Shown: in pieces, positions 45,404 to 54,406 of the stretch
Layout of the letters: each line of letters opens with the position of its first letter
Position numbering within the stretch: the stretch's first letter is position 1
Origin: Desulfosudis oleivorans
Lineage (GTDB): Bacteria; Desulfobacterota; Desulfobacteria; Desulfobacterales; SURF-7
Reading direction: 5' to 3'
Assembly (NCBI GenBank): GCA_020723325.1
Contig: DYJD01000001.1
Location: forward strand, 1 to 64,000
Length of the DNA: 64,000 nucleotides
The notes under the pieces: generated by a model
Told to the model about the DNA's origin: nothing
Database searches by the model: none
Seen by the model: only the letters and a program-made list of their open reading frames with translations
Translations under genes and position numbers: made by a program

Positions 45404-45670
45404 ATGATAAAAGAAGAAAAATTCGACAAACCACGCAAGAAAAAAAGTTTTTACCACCGCCGCAAAGTCTGCCGTTTCTGTGCCGACAGTAGTTTGGCCA
45501 TTGACTATAAAGATACCAAGACCTTGCGTTATTTTATCACCGAACGAGGCAAGATCATTCCGCGACGCATATCCGGCACCTGCGCCAGGCATCAACGCGC
45601 CCTGACGACTTCCATCAAGCGGGCCCGGACCATCGCATTGCTGCCCTATGTGGGCGCCTTTGATCTGTAA
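45404..45670 (+). CDS. rpsR: 30S ribosomal protein S18
   Basis: The 88-residue S18 has [30 protein letters not shown] and [14 protein letters not shown], the hallmark segments, with Cys residues in the zinc-type form. It partners S6 on the small subunit. AGAGG lies 6 bases before the ATG at 45404, which is why this ATG is preferred over the one at 45398. Part of the rpsF operon, with a membrane-protein gene 36 bases downstream. Confidence 0.97.
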   Translation: MIKEEKFDKPRKKKSFYHRRKVCRFCADSSLAIDYKDTKTLRYFITERGKIIPRRISGTCARHQRALTTSIKRARTIALLPYVGAFDL

Positions 45671-45706
45671 AAATACAAGGCCATTGCCTGAGGAGAGAAA
45701 CACAGC

Positions 45707-46660
45707 GTGTCTCATGCGGCACTGGGACAGATCCCAAAGAGGACCATCGGCGGCATTGCCGTTACTTGCCTGATCATCGGGATATCAGCTTATGTGCCGG
45801 TTTTCGGTTTTTTCTGTGTGCTGCTATTGCCCTTGGCCTTGGTATTTTATCGTTTGAAACTCGGAAGGATCAATGCGGCCGTGGTGCTTACGGCAACAGC
45901 GGTGATCATGGGTGTGAATTTCGGGGAGATCAGCATGGATTTGCTTTTTTTCTGCGGATTGATGCTGATCGGATTTACCCTGGCCGAATGTCTGGAGCAG
46001 AATTTGTCTGTGGAAAAAACCATTCTGTATCCCTCGGCCACAGTGATCAGTGCCGGCATCCTGGGCCTGGCCGCATACAGTCATTCCCTGGAAACCGGGG
46101 TAGTGGCCCTGGTGTCGGAATACGTGGCCAAAAATTTGTCCATGACCTTGGCCCTGTATGAAAAAGTGGGCATGCCCAAGGAGGATCTGAAAATGATCAC
46201 CGATTCCCTGCAGCAGATCGAATTTGTGCTGGTGCGGATCCTCCCGGCAGGGCTGGTGGCCCTGACCCTTTTGATCACGTGGACGAGTCTGCTCTTGGCG
46301 CGATCGGTAATGAAGCGCAAGGAGCTGGCCGTGCCGGATTTCGGGGCCTTAAATCAATGGCGGTCACCGGAAATGCTGGTTTGGGCCGTTATCGCCTGCG
46401 CCCTGGGCATATTGTTGGTGGGAAAAACCATGGGGCTGCTGGCGGTGAACGGTTTGATCATTTTGATGATCATCTATTTTTTTCAAGGCATCGCCATTGT
46501 GTCGTTTTATTTTGAGAAAAAAAAACTGCCGCGCATGCTGAAAGTGTTTTTATACAGCATCATCGCCATCCAGCAGCTTTTTCTCTTGATGGTGGTGGGC
46601 CTTGGTTTTTTTGATGTCTGGCTGAATTTTCGGCGCCTGGGCAAGGAAAACGCCGGCTGA
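45707..46660 (+). CDS. DUF2232 (YybS-family) membrane protein
   Basis: This 317-residue polytopic protein has about eight hydrophobic helices, the DUF2232/YybS family that commonly sits between rpsR and rplI in deltaproteobacteria and between ribosomal and replication genes in Firmicutes. The C-terminal block FQGIAIVSFYFEKKKLPRML is the conserved part. Function unknown. The GTG at 45707 follows AGGAG by about 11 bases. Its position in the ribosomal protein operon implies co-expression with growth rate. Confidence 0.88.
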   Translation: MSHAALGQIPKRTIGGIAVTCLIIGISAYVPVFGFFCVLLLPLALVFYRLKLGRINAAVVLTATAVIMGVNFGEISMDLLFFCGLMLIGFTLAECLEQNLSVEKTILYPSATVISAGILGLAAYSHSLETGVVALVSEYVAKNLSMTLALYEKVGMPKEDLKMITDSLQQIEFVLVRILPAGLVALTLLITWTSLLLARSVMKRKELAVPDFGALNQWRSPEMLVWAVIACALGILLVGKTMGLLAVNGLIILMIIYFFQGIAIVSFYFEKKKLPRMLKVFLYSIIAIQQLFLLMVVGLGFFDVWLNFRRLGKENAG

Positions 46661-46746
46661 TGTGTCAGACGACATTGCCGGCCTGAATGCAAGTTAATCA
46701 ATCATTCGTTTCACAAGAAACGTTTTATACGCTTTGGAGGAGAGCT

Positions 46747-47190
46747 ATGAAAGTCATATTAAAAGAAACCATTGAATCCCTTGGAATCATCGGGTCCGAG
46801 GTGCAGGTGGCGGACGGGTATGCGCGCAACTATCTGTTGCCCCAAGGCAAGGCCGTGGTGGATACGCCCCAGAATCGCAAGATTTTTGAATTGGAACGGG
46901 CTAAGGTGGAGTTGCAGATCGCCAAAGAAAGGGAGATCGCCGAGCAAATGGCCAAACGGCTGGAAGGGATCACCTGCCAGTTGTCGGCCAAGGTCAGTGA
47001 AGAAGGCAAGTTGTACGGTTCCATAACAATACATGATGTCATGGAAGCCCTTGACAGCCAAGGCATCAAGGTTGAAAAAAGAATGATTTTGATGCCCGAG
47101 CCCATTAAAACCATCGGCAGCTTCAAGATTCCCATACGAGTCTACAAAGGCGTTAAGCCGGAAATCACCGTGACGGTGGTTGCCGAATAA
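46747..47190 (+). CDS. rplI: 50S ribosomal protein L9
   Basis: The 147-residue L9 starts MKVILKETIESLGIIGSEVQ, continues with VADGYARNYLLPQGKAV and a central helix rich in charged residues, then a C-terminal rRNA-binding domain (LYGSITIHDVMEAL). It binds 23S rRNA near the L1 stalk. The ATG at 46747 follows TTTGGAGGAGAGCT, a strong ribosome site; the frame extends upstream without one. Confidence 0.97.
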   Translation: MKVILKETIESLGIIGSEVQVADGYARNYLLPQGKAVVDTPQNRKIFELERAKVELQIAKEREIAEQMAKRLEGITCQLSAKVSEEGKLYGSITIHDVMEALDSQGIKVEKRMILMPEPIKTIGSFKIPIRVYKGVKPEITVTVVAE

Positions 47191-47200
47191 CACAGTTTGT

Positions 47201-47295
47201 TTCAGGAAGGGGCCGCCCTTTGACAGGGCAACTGATTGCAAGGGGATAAAGAATTGTAATCCACGGTAAATCTCGAGCCGGGCCTCCTTCCTGAA
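47201..47295. promoter_or_regulatory. Long-range inverted repeat between rplI and dnaB
   Basis: TTCAGGAAGGGGCC at 47201-47214 pairs with GGCCTCCTTCCTGAA at 47281-47295, differing by a one-base insertion. The loop is about 66 bases. It lies in the untranslated stretch before dnaB and could fold in the transcript. Confidence 0.4.
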
Positions 47296-47372
47296 TCTTC
47301 CAGAGGCTCCTGACTTTTTGGCCATCCGGATTTACGATGGTTTCATCCCGGGTGAGATGCAATACGAGCGGT

Positions 47373-48752
47373 ATGACCGATACTGGAAAGAACAGCGACC
47401 AAGATCCTGCCCTCCTCAGGCTGCCGCCCCAGAATATCGAGGCCGAGGCCTCCATCCTCAGCTCCATCCTGATTGATAACAGCACCCTCTTTGATATTCT
47501 GGAAATTTTAAAACCCGAAGATTTTTATCGCGGCGCCCACCAGAAGATATTTGCGGCGATTGAGGAATTGTTCAGCCGGGGCGAGCCGGTGGACCTGGTG
47601 ACCCTGGCCAACCGCTTGAAGGAAAACGGCCACCTTGAAAAAATCGGCGGTGGCGCCTACCTGGCCGGCTTGGTGGATTCCGTGCCTTCGGCCGAGAATC
47701 CCGTTCACTACGCCGGCATCATTCGCGACAAGTCCTCCTTGCGCCGCTTGATTGAAAAGGCCAATAAAATCATCCAGAATTGTTTTGAGGACCGGGGCAA
47801 TGTGGATGAAATCATCGATTATGCCGAGCAGGCTGTATTTGAGATTTCCGAGAAAAAGGCCAAGAAGGATTTCCATCCCCTGGGAGAACTTGTCCTGAGC
47901 AACATCGACGCCCTGGAGCAGCGCCAGGCGGACAAGTCCATGCTCACCGGCATTCCGTCCGGGTTCACGCGGCTGGATAACCTGACTTCCGGCTTTCAGA
48001 AATCCGATCTGATCATTCTGGCGGCCCGTCCGGCCATGGGCAAGACTTCCTTTGCATTAAACATCGCCCGCAATGCGGCTGTGGACCACCATGTGCCGGT
48101 GGCGATTTTCTCCCTGGAAATGTCCAAGGAACAGCTTTCCATGCGGTTATTGACCGCGGAAGCCAGAATCGACTCAGCCAGATTGCGCAGCGGTTTCTTC
48201 AACAAGGAGGACTGGACCCGCTTGACCGATGCCGCCAGCTTGTTCAGCCAGGCCCCGATTTTTATCGACGACTCCCCGGATATCACCACCATGGATATCC
48301 GGGCCAAAACGCGGCGCTTGAAAATGGAAAGGGGCCTGGGGCTGGTTGTTATCGACTATCTCCAATTGATGCGGGCGCGCAAGGCCGGTGAGCGCCGTGA
48401 CCTGGAAATCTCGGAAATCTCTCGTTCCCTGAAGAGCCTGGCCAAGGAAATGAATGTGCCGGTGATCGCCCTTTCCCAGCTCAACCGCATGCTGGAGCAG
48501 CGCAGTGACAAGCGCCCCATGCTGTCCGACCTGCGGGAATCCGGCGCCCTGGAACAGGACGCGGATGTGGTCGCCTTTATTTATCGGGATGAAGTCTACA
48601 ACAAGGAAGAAAATAATCCCAATCGCGGTAAGGCGGAAATCATTCTGGGCAAACAACGCAACGGGCCGGTGGGAACGGTTTCCCTGGCGTTTTTAAATGC
48701 CTATACCCGCTTTGAGAACCTGGCGCCGGGGGATTATGCCGGCCGGGGTTAA
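47373..48752 (+). CDS. dnaB: Replicative DNA helicase DnaB
   Basis: This 459-residue hexameric helicase has the N-terminal primase-interaction domain (PPQNIEAEASILSSILIDN) and the RecA-like domain with Walker A ARPAMGKTSFAL, Walker B VVIDYLQLM and GPVGTVSLAFL at the end. It unwinds DNA at the replication fork. The start at ATG 47373 (MTDTGKNS) is plausible but its ribosome site is weak; the frame extends 12 codons upstream. The rplI-dnaB order is typical of many bacteria. Confidence 0.96.
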   Translation: MTDTGKNSDQDPALLRLPPQNIEAEASILSSILIDNSTLFDILEILKPEDFYRGAHQKIFAAIEELFSRGEPVDLVTLANRLKENGHLEKIGGGAYLAGLVDSVPSAENPVHYAGIIRDKSSLRRLIEKANKIIQNCFEDRGNVDEIIDYAEQAVFEISEKKAKKDFHPLGELVLSNIDALEQRQADKSMLTGIPSGFTRLDNLTSGFQKSDLIILAARPAMGKTSFALNIARNAAVDHHVPVAIFSLEMSKEQLSMRLLTAEARIDSARLRSGFFNKEDWTRLTDAASLFSQAPIFIDDSPDITTMDIRAKTRRLKMERGLGLVVIDYLQLMRARKAGERRDLEISEISRSLKSLAKEMNVPVIALSQLNRMLEQRSDKRPMLSDLRESGALEQDADVVAFIYRDEVYNKEENNPNRGKAEIILGKQRNGPVGTVSLAFLNAYTRFENLAPGDYAGRG

Positions 48753-48782
48753 GAGCATCTTGATGAATATGCTGTCAATCAC

Positions 48783-50459
48783 ATGAAAAAGCCCTATGGA
48801 AATCTCACTGGATTAAAAGCCGATGAACTTCGCCGGCTGGAGAATTTGTATCGCCGCAAGACGCCGCCCGAGTTCATCATCTTTCCCGAGCTGGCCAGGG
48901 ATGTGGCCCGGCTCTCCCACGAAATCCAGCGTCAAATCGGCTTGCTGATGGAGCGCTCCGGCATCATCACCCATGTGATCGTGGGCGATCATCAGAAAAT
49001 CTTCATTCCGGATCTCAGTGATTATCGCTCGGCGCCGGGACGCTTGAAGGGCTTGCGTTGCGTGCATACCCACTTGAACAGGGAGCCACTGACCCAGGAT
49101 GACCTGACAGATCTGGCCTTGCTGCGTTTGGATCTGATGGCGGCGGTTTTAATCGACCAGGAAGGGAATCCCAGTGAAGTCTATTGGGCCCATATCCTGC
49201 CGGGCGGAGAGGGGCCGGCCGCCTACCGGCAACTGCCGCCCCTTTTGCCCCATCAATTGAACAACGATTGTTTGGAGCTTATCAAGGCCCTGGAAAATGA
49301 AATCGCCCATTCAGGGGCTTTGCTCGATGGGGATTTTGAGTCGGAAAGGGCCTTGCTGGTAAGTGTGACCACCGGGTCCAAACAGCAGGCTGCCGAGTCC
49401 CTGGCCGAACTGGAAGAGCTGGCCTGTTCCAGCGGCATCAAAGTGCTGGGTTGTGTGCGCCAGCAGCGCAAAAAAATCGATGCCCGGTTTTTGATCGGAC
49501 GCGGCAAGCTGGGGGAAATCACCATCATGGCCCTGCAGAAAGGGGTCACCCTGATCATCTTTGATCAGGAGTTGAATCCCTCCCAGATCCGTTCCATCAC
49601 GGACCAGATGGATTTAAAGGTGATCGACCGCACCCAGTTGATTTTGGATATTTTTGCCCAGCGGGCCCAGTCCCGGGAAGGCAAACTTCAGGTGGAACTG
49701 GCCCAGTTGAAATATCTGCTGCCCAGGCTGGTCACGAAAAATACAGCCATGTCACGGCTGACCGGCGGCATCGGCGGACGCGGGCCTGGTGAAACAAAAC
49801 TAGAGATCAACCGGCGGCGGGTGCGGGAGCGCATCACCCGTTTGGAAAAAGCCCTGGAAGCCGTGAAAATGCAGCGCCGTCAGCAAAAAGCGCGCCGCAG
49901 CAAAAAGGAGCTGCCGGTCATCTCCATTATCGGATATACTAATGCGGGAAAATCAACCCTGCTGAACACCTTGACCCACAGCGCGGTTTTAACCGAAGAC
50001 CGCTTATTTGCCACGCTGGATCCTTCCAGCCGCAGGCTGCGGTTTCCGCGGGACCTGGAAGTCATCGTTACCGATACAGTGGGTTTTATCCGGGAGCTGC
50101 CCAAGGAACTGGTGGTAGCTTTTCGGGCCACCCTGGAGGAGCTTGAAAAGGCCGACCTGCTGCTGCATGTGATTGATATCAGCAATCCCCGTTATGTGGA
50201 TCAAATCCATTCTGTGGAAAAGATCCTGGCCGAGCTGGGACTGCAGGGAAAACCATTGCTGCACATATTGAACAAACAAGACCTGGTGGCGCCGGAGCAT
50301 GTGCATAACCTGGTCAAGCGTTATGATGGGGTAAGTATTTCCGCCCTTGACCGCAGTTCCCTGTTGCCCCTGATCCGGCGCATGGAATCAATGGTGGCTG
50401 AGATAACCATGGCTGATCCAGCCCTGGTTTTCGATTCAAACCAAACTGACCATAGTTAG
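48783..50459 (+). CDS. hflX: GTPase HflX
   Basis: This 558-residue GTPase has a long N-terminal domain (about 1-190), the HflX core with RFLIGRGKLGEI and TGGIGGRGPGETKLE, and a G domain with GYTNAGKSTLL, DTVGFI and NKQD. HflX splits stalled ribosomes. The N-terminal extension before the core is longer than in E. coli and occurs in deltaproteobacterial forms. Start at 48783, 30 bases after the dnaB stop; the ribosome site is not obvious. Confidence 0.95.
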   Translation: MKKPYGNLTGLKADELRRLENLYRRKTPPEFIIFPELARDVARLSHEIQRQIGLLMERSGIITHVIVGDHQKIFIPDLSDYRSAPGRLKGLRCVHTHLNREPLTQDDLTDLALLRLDLMAAVLIDQEGNPSEVYWAHILPGGEGPAAYRQLPPLLPHQLNNDCLELIKALENEIAHSGALLDGDFESERALLVSVTTGSKQQAAESLAELEELACSSGIKVLGCVRQQRKKIDARFLIGRGKLGEITIMALQKGVTLIIFDQELNPSQIRSITDQMDLKVIDRTQLILDIFAQRAQSREGKLQVELAQLKYLLPRLVTKNTAMSRLTGGIGGRGPGETKLEINRRRVRERITRLEKALEAVKMQRRQQKARRSKKELPVISIIGYTNAGKSTLLNTLTHSAVLTEDRLFATLDPSSRRLRFPRDLEVIVTDTVGFIRELPKELVVAFRATLEELEKADLLLHVIDISNPRYVDQIHSVEKILAELGLQGKPLLHILNKQDLVAPEHVHNLVKRYDGVSISALDRSSLLPLIRRMESMVAEITMADPALVFDSNQTDHS

Positions 50460-50628
50460 GGAGATCGAAAAACGGCATATTTGGATTTCCCAAACCCCTT
50501 AAAGGCGAATGTCTGCAATTGACTACAAGATCGTGTGCCCTGAGCCCGTTCCCCATGCTTTATATTGATTTGAAACCATGATTTGGGTTGACATCCCCTG
50601 CAAAAGGATTATACAAAACAATGCAGAT

Positions 50629-51417
50629 ATGGATTTGGAGCATGTCAAAAGGATAGGCGTCCGCGCCGCGTTCAGAAGCGCCAAAGTGCTGCATGACCGC
50701 TTGGGGCAGGTTTTCCGGATTGCCAAAAAAGGTGCCATTGATCTGGTAACCGAAGCAGACATGGAATCTGAAAAGGTGATTCTGGAAACCATTGCCCAGG
50801 CCTTTCCGGAACATGCGATCCTGGCTGAGGAAAGCGGTTGTCAAAACGGTGCAAGTGACTGTCGCTGGATCATCGATCCCCTGGATGGAACCACCAATTT
50901 CGCCCATCAATTGGGATTGTTTGCCGTGTCCATTGCCTTTGAGCATCAAAGCGAGCCGGTTGTCGGAGTGGTCATCAATCCGGTAACCGGTGAATTGTTT
51001 ACAGCCATAAAAGGCAAGGGCGCGGAGTTGAACGGCGCTAAAATCCAGGTGAGCGCTACCCGGGCAGTGGCGGACAGTCTCCTGGTAACCGGTTTTCCGT
51101 ATAATTTGAAAATGATGCTTGCACCCTTGCTGGCCCGGTTTGAAAATTGCCTTGCAAGCGCAAGGGGGGTTCGGCGGCTGGGCTCGGCGGCCCTTGATCT
51201 CTGTTACGTGGCCTGCGGCCGCTTTGACGGGTTTTGGGAGCAAGAGCTGAAACCTTGGGATACGGCCGCCGGTATGGTTATTGCCGCCGAAGCCGGTGCG
51301 GTTGTGACCGATTTTACCAATAGGCCGTTTCAAGTGGACAGCCGGGAAATTTTGGCAACCAATGGTAAGATCCATCATGAGATGTTGTCCTTGTTGGAGT
51401 TGAAGAAAGAAAGATGA
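50629..51417 (+). CDS. suhB: Inositol monophosphatase family protein (SuhB-like)
   Basis: This 262-residue Mg2+-dependent phosphatase has EADMESEKVIL, ILAEESG, WIIDPLDGTTNFAH (the metal-binding block) and ELKPWDTAAGMVIAAEAG at the C-terminus. SuhB-type members hydrolyse inositol-1-phosphate and can also act in rRNA transcription complexes. The start at ATG 50629 matches the usual family N-terminus (MDLEHVKRIG); a frame extension from 50578 has no ribosome site. Its stop overlaps the next start (ATGA). Confidence 0.92.
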   Translation: MDLEHVKRIGVRAAFRSAKVLHDRLGQVFRIAKKGAIDLVTEADMESEKVILETIAQAFPEHAILAEESGCQNGASDCRWIIDPLDGTTNFAHQLGLFAVSIAFEHQSEPVVGVVINPVTGELFTAIKGKGAELNGAKIQVSATRAVADSLLVTGFPYNLKMMLAPLLARFENCLASARGVRRLGSAALDLCYVACGRFDGFWEQELKPWDTAAGMVIAAEAGAVVTDFTNRPFQVDSREILATNGKIHHEMLSLLELKKER

Positions 51418-51611
51418 TAAAAATTCTGCGCATTTCGGATCGTTCAGAAGATCATTTGGGTTGTTTCGGTAATTTCAATATCACCGATGCCGTGTGTAAG
51501 AAATATTGTGTGCTGCGCCTGCGCTGCGCAGTTGCCCAGGATCAGAGTTCGCGGATGGATGTGCTGGAGGATTTGCTTTTTCCAGAAGGACTGACGGAAA
51601 AGATTCAATAG
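51414..51611 (+). CDS. Small Cys-containing protein coupled to the inositol phosphatase gene
   Basis: This 65-residue protein starts on the ATGA overlap with the preceding gene. It contains HLGCFGNFNITDAVCKKYC and VLRLRCAVAQDQ, four cysteines in a compact region, then LEDLLFPEGL. The pattern looks like a conserved small metal-binding protein, but no named family is recognised. The coupling and the cysteine spacing argue against a random frame. Confidence 0.6.
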   Translation: MIKILRISDRSEDHLGCFGNFNITDAVCKKYCVLRLRCAVAQDQSSRMDVLEDLLFPEGLTEKIQ

Positions 51612-51627
51612 CCGCCCGGTATCGGGA

Positions 51628-53007
51628 TCAGGCAACGGGGAAGATCTTGCCGGGGTTGAGTAGACCTTTGGGATCAAAAACTGCTTTGATTTTTTTCATG
51701 AGGGCCAGCTCCACAACACCGATCTCTTTTTCAATATACGATGCTTTGGTGATCCCCACACCGTGCTCACCTGAAATCGTTCCTCCCAGGGCCAAGGTGT
51801 AATCAAAGAGGGCATGCACAGCCGCTTCTGCTTTTTCCAAGTCGCTTGATTTTTTCTTATCCAGGATGATGTTGACATGGATATTACCATCGCCGGCATG
51901 ACCGAAGCTGGCCATGGTCAGGCCGGTTTCCGCTTGTAATGCTGCGATTTTGCGGACCATGTCCGGGATTTTGCTTTTGGGTACCACAATATCTTCATTG
52001 ATCTTGTCCGGGCCATACTGGTACAAGGCCGGGGAGATCGCTTTACGGGCCTTCCACAGGGCGGCGCGATCTTCTTCGGTGCGGGCAAGGTGTACAGCAG
52101 CAGCCCCTAGGGATTCACACAGATCTTTCAGTTTGACGGCCGTACGGCTGGCTTCTTCTTCATCACCGTCCACTTCCAGCAACAGAATCGCCCCGGCGGA
52201 AATCGGCAGTCCGTTCTGAAGAAATTTTTCAACGCAACGGATGGAGGCATTGTCCATATATTCAATGGAACGGGGGATGATGCCGCGGCGCATGATTTCA
52301 GAAACGGCGCGGGCGGCTGTTTCCATGTGCTCAAAAACAGCGGTCATGGTTTTGATGGCGGCTGGCAGGGGCAGCAGGCGCAGGGTCATGCCCGTGATGA
52401 TACCCAGGGTGCCTTCCGAACCCACCAAAAGCCGGGTTAAATCATAGCCCACAACTCCCTTGGCGGTTTGGACCCCCACTTGTATGCATTCACCCGAGGG
52501 CAATACAGCCTCCAGGCCCAGCACATAATCCCGGGTAACACCGTATTTTACGGCTCTTGGGCCGCCGGCGCATTCGGCTAGATTTCCGCCCAGGGTGGAG
52601 AAGTCGGAGCTGGCCGGATCCGGCGGATAAAAAAGCCCCAAACGTTCAACCGCCTGGTGAAAATGGGCGGTGACCACCCCGGGTTCTACTTTGGCAATCA
52701 GGTTTTCACGATCAATGTCCAGGATGCGATTCAGTCGCTTTAATACCATGACAAGGCCGCCCTGGATGGGCAGACTGCCGCCGGTCATGCCGGAGCCGGC
52801 GCCCCGGGGGGTCACAAAAAAATGCTCCTGGTAAGCTAGCTGCATCAAGGCCGCGATTTCATCACGGCTGCTGGGAAAGGCAACCACTTCCGGCAGAAAA
52901 TGGCTGCCGGTGGCATCATAAGCATAACAAGCCAAATCTTCTTTTTGGCAGGAGCAGTTTTTTTCTCCGACAATTCTTTCAATTGCCCGAAAAGTCCGGT
53001 TGTTCAT
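51628..53007 (-). CDS. FAD-linked oxidase, glycolate/D-lactate dehydrogenase type (GlcD-like)
   Basis: This 459-residue flavoprotein has the VAO-type FAD domain (PRGAGSGMTGGSLPIQGG, then STLGGNLAECAGGPRAVKYG and GSEGTLGIIT) and the C-terminal FAD-oxidase domain with FGHAGDGNIHVNI and GEHGVGITKA. It should oxidise glycolate, D-lactate or a related 2-hydroxy acid. The Fe-S partner usually found next to it is absent. It is convergent with the small Cys protein gene and starts 14 bases after the dnaA stop on the same strand, so dnaA transcripts may run into it. Confidence 0.9.
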   Translation of the reverse strand: MNNRTFRAIERIVGEKNCSCQKEDLACYAYDATGSHFLPEVVAFPSSRDEIAALMQLAYQEHFFVTPRGAGSGMTGGSLPIQGGLVMVLKRLNRILDIDRENLIAKVEPGVVTAHFHQAVERLGLFYPPDPASSDFSTLGGNLAECAGGPRAVKYGVTRDYVLGLEAVLPSGECIQVGVQTAKGVVGYDLTRLLVGSEGTLGIITGMTLRLLPLPAAIKTMTAVFEHMETAARAVSEIMRRGIIPRSIEYMDNASIRCVEKFLQNGLPISAGAILLLEVDGDEEEASRTAVKLKDLCESLGAAAVHLARTEEDRAALWKARKAISPALYQYGPDKINEDIVVPKSKIPDMVRKIAALQAETGLTMASFGHAGDGNIHVNIILDKKKSSDLEKAEAAVHALFDYTLALGGTISGEHGVGITKASYIEKEIGVVELALMKKIKAVFDPKGLLNPGKIFPVA

Positions 53008-53020
53008 GGTGACCGAGGCC

Positions 53021-54406
53021 CTAATAGTTGCCGGTTTCCAATTTTTGACAAAGGAAATCCACCTGTTTTTTTACAGGCCCGTTGCCGTTTTTAATGGCGC
53101 TTTCCACAGCATTGATGGCGTGAATGGCGGTGGCGTGCTGCCGGTTGAAATATTTGCTGATCACTTGCAGGGGCTGATCCGTATAGCGCCGGGCCAAGAA
53201 TATGGCGATTTGCCTGGGCCGGACAAGCTGTTGTTTCCTGGATTTTGAAACAATATCTTTCGTGGAAATATTGAAATTTTTACACACGAGCATTTTAATC
53301 ACTTCAACAGTGATGGTCATTTTCTGTCGCACGATGTTTTTAATCACGCTTTCAGCCAGGTCCAGACTGTAGGGCGCCCCCAGCAAGGAGGATTTGGTGA
53401 TCACACCGAACAAACCGCTTTCCAATTGACGGACGTTTTCAGAAAGCTCGCCGGCCAGATATTCAATGATCTCCGAAGGAATCGTATGCCCGTTTTTCTT
53501 TGCTTTTGTGCGCAAAATGCGCACGCGGGTTGAAAAATTGGGCGGATCGATATTGGAGATCAGACTGCAAGACAATCGGGATCGCAACTGCTCACTTAAT
53601 TTGGGAATATCCCCAGGCAGATAACAACTGGTGAAGATGATCTTTTTATCTGCCTCCAGCAAATAATCAAGGGCCTGGGCCAGTTCGATCTGGGTGCGCT
53701 CTTTGCCGGTCAAAAAATGGATGTCTTCCAAAAGCAGGACGTCGCATTGGGTGCGGTATTTTTCCTTGAATTTATCAATGGTGTCGTTTCGAAAGGCATG
53801 GATCATCTCCATGGTGAAATCCTCGGCCGTTATATAGTAGACACGCTCAAAAGGTCGATCGGCTAGAATTTGGTGGCCGACGGCCTGGGAAAGGTGGCTC
53901 TTGCCCAAACCGGTATTGGAGATGAGAAAAAGGGATTTTTGACCAGTGCGTTTTTGGGTGGCCAGGGACAAAGAGGCGGTATAGGCAAAATCGTTATTGC
54001 CGCCCACAACAAAATTGTCAAAGGTGAAATCCTTACGCAACATGCGGCCGGAAAGGGGGCGGAAAGCCATATCCGGCAGGTCGTGTTGATGGTCGGCAAA
54101 GACTTCCGGCATTGACTGGCCGGTTTTTTTGCCCATATCCTTGCTTTTTGAATCAGCCCGCTGCTTTTTTTCCGCTATTTCAAACTGAAGCTGGCATTCC
54201 TTACCGGTTATAGCATTGATTTCATCTTCCAGAAGTCGGCTGAAATTTTCCTGAACACGTTTTTTTTGAAATAGGTTGGGACTGAATAAGGTAACCTGCC
54301 CCCCTTGGGACTGGGTGCATTCCAAAGGCTCAATCCACATGCGGTAACTATGTTCGGGGAGCTTGTTTTTCAATGTTGCTTTGACTTGTTGCCAGATCGC
54401 TTCCAT
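53021..54406 (-). CDS. dnaA: Chromosomal replication initiator DnaA with atypical DNA-binding signature
   Basis: This 461-residue protein has domain I (MEAIWQQVKATLKNKLPEHS), a linker, and an AAA+ domain with FDNFVVGGNNDFAY, a P-loop written NTGLGKSHL, and VLLLEDIHFLTGKE (Walker B). Domain IV carries ARRYTDQPLQVISKYF followed by NRQHATAIHAI. The canonical signature is GRDHTTVLHA, so the DNA-contacting Asp and first Thr are replaced by Gln and Ala while the His stays. The first Gly of the P-loop is also replaced by Ser (SNTGLGKS). ATG 54406 chosen over a GTG at 54412. It is divergent from pdxA across a 770-base spacer; dnaN is not adjacent. Confidence 0.9.
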   Translation of the reverse strand: MEAIWQQVKATLKNKLPEHSYRMWIEPLECTQSQGGQVTLFSPNLFQKKRVQENFSRLLEDEINAITGKECQLQFEIAEKKQRADSKSKDMGKKTGQSMPEVFADHQHDLPDMAFRPLSGRMLRKDFTFDNFVVGGNNDFAYTASLSLATQKRTGQKSLFLISNTGLGKSHLSQAVGHQILADRPFERVYYITAEDFTMEMIHAFRNDTIDKFKEKYRTQCDVLLLEDIHFLTGKERTQIELAQALDYLLEADKKIIFTSCYLPGDIPKLSEQLRSRLSCSLISNIDPPNFSTRVRILRTKAKKNGHTIPSEIIEYLAGELSENVRQLESGLFGVITKSSLLGAPYSLDLAESVIKNIVRQKMTITVEVIKMLVCKNFNISTKDIVSKSRKQQLVRPRQIAIFLARRYTDQPLQVISKYFNRQHATAIHAINAVESAIKNGNGPVKKQVDFLCQKLETGNY

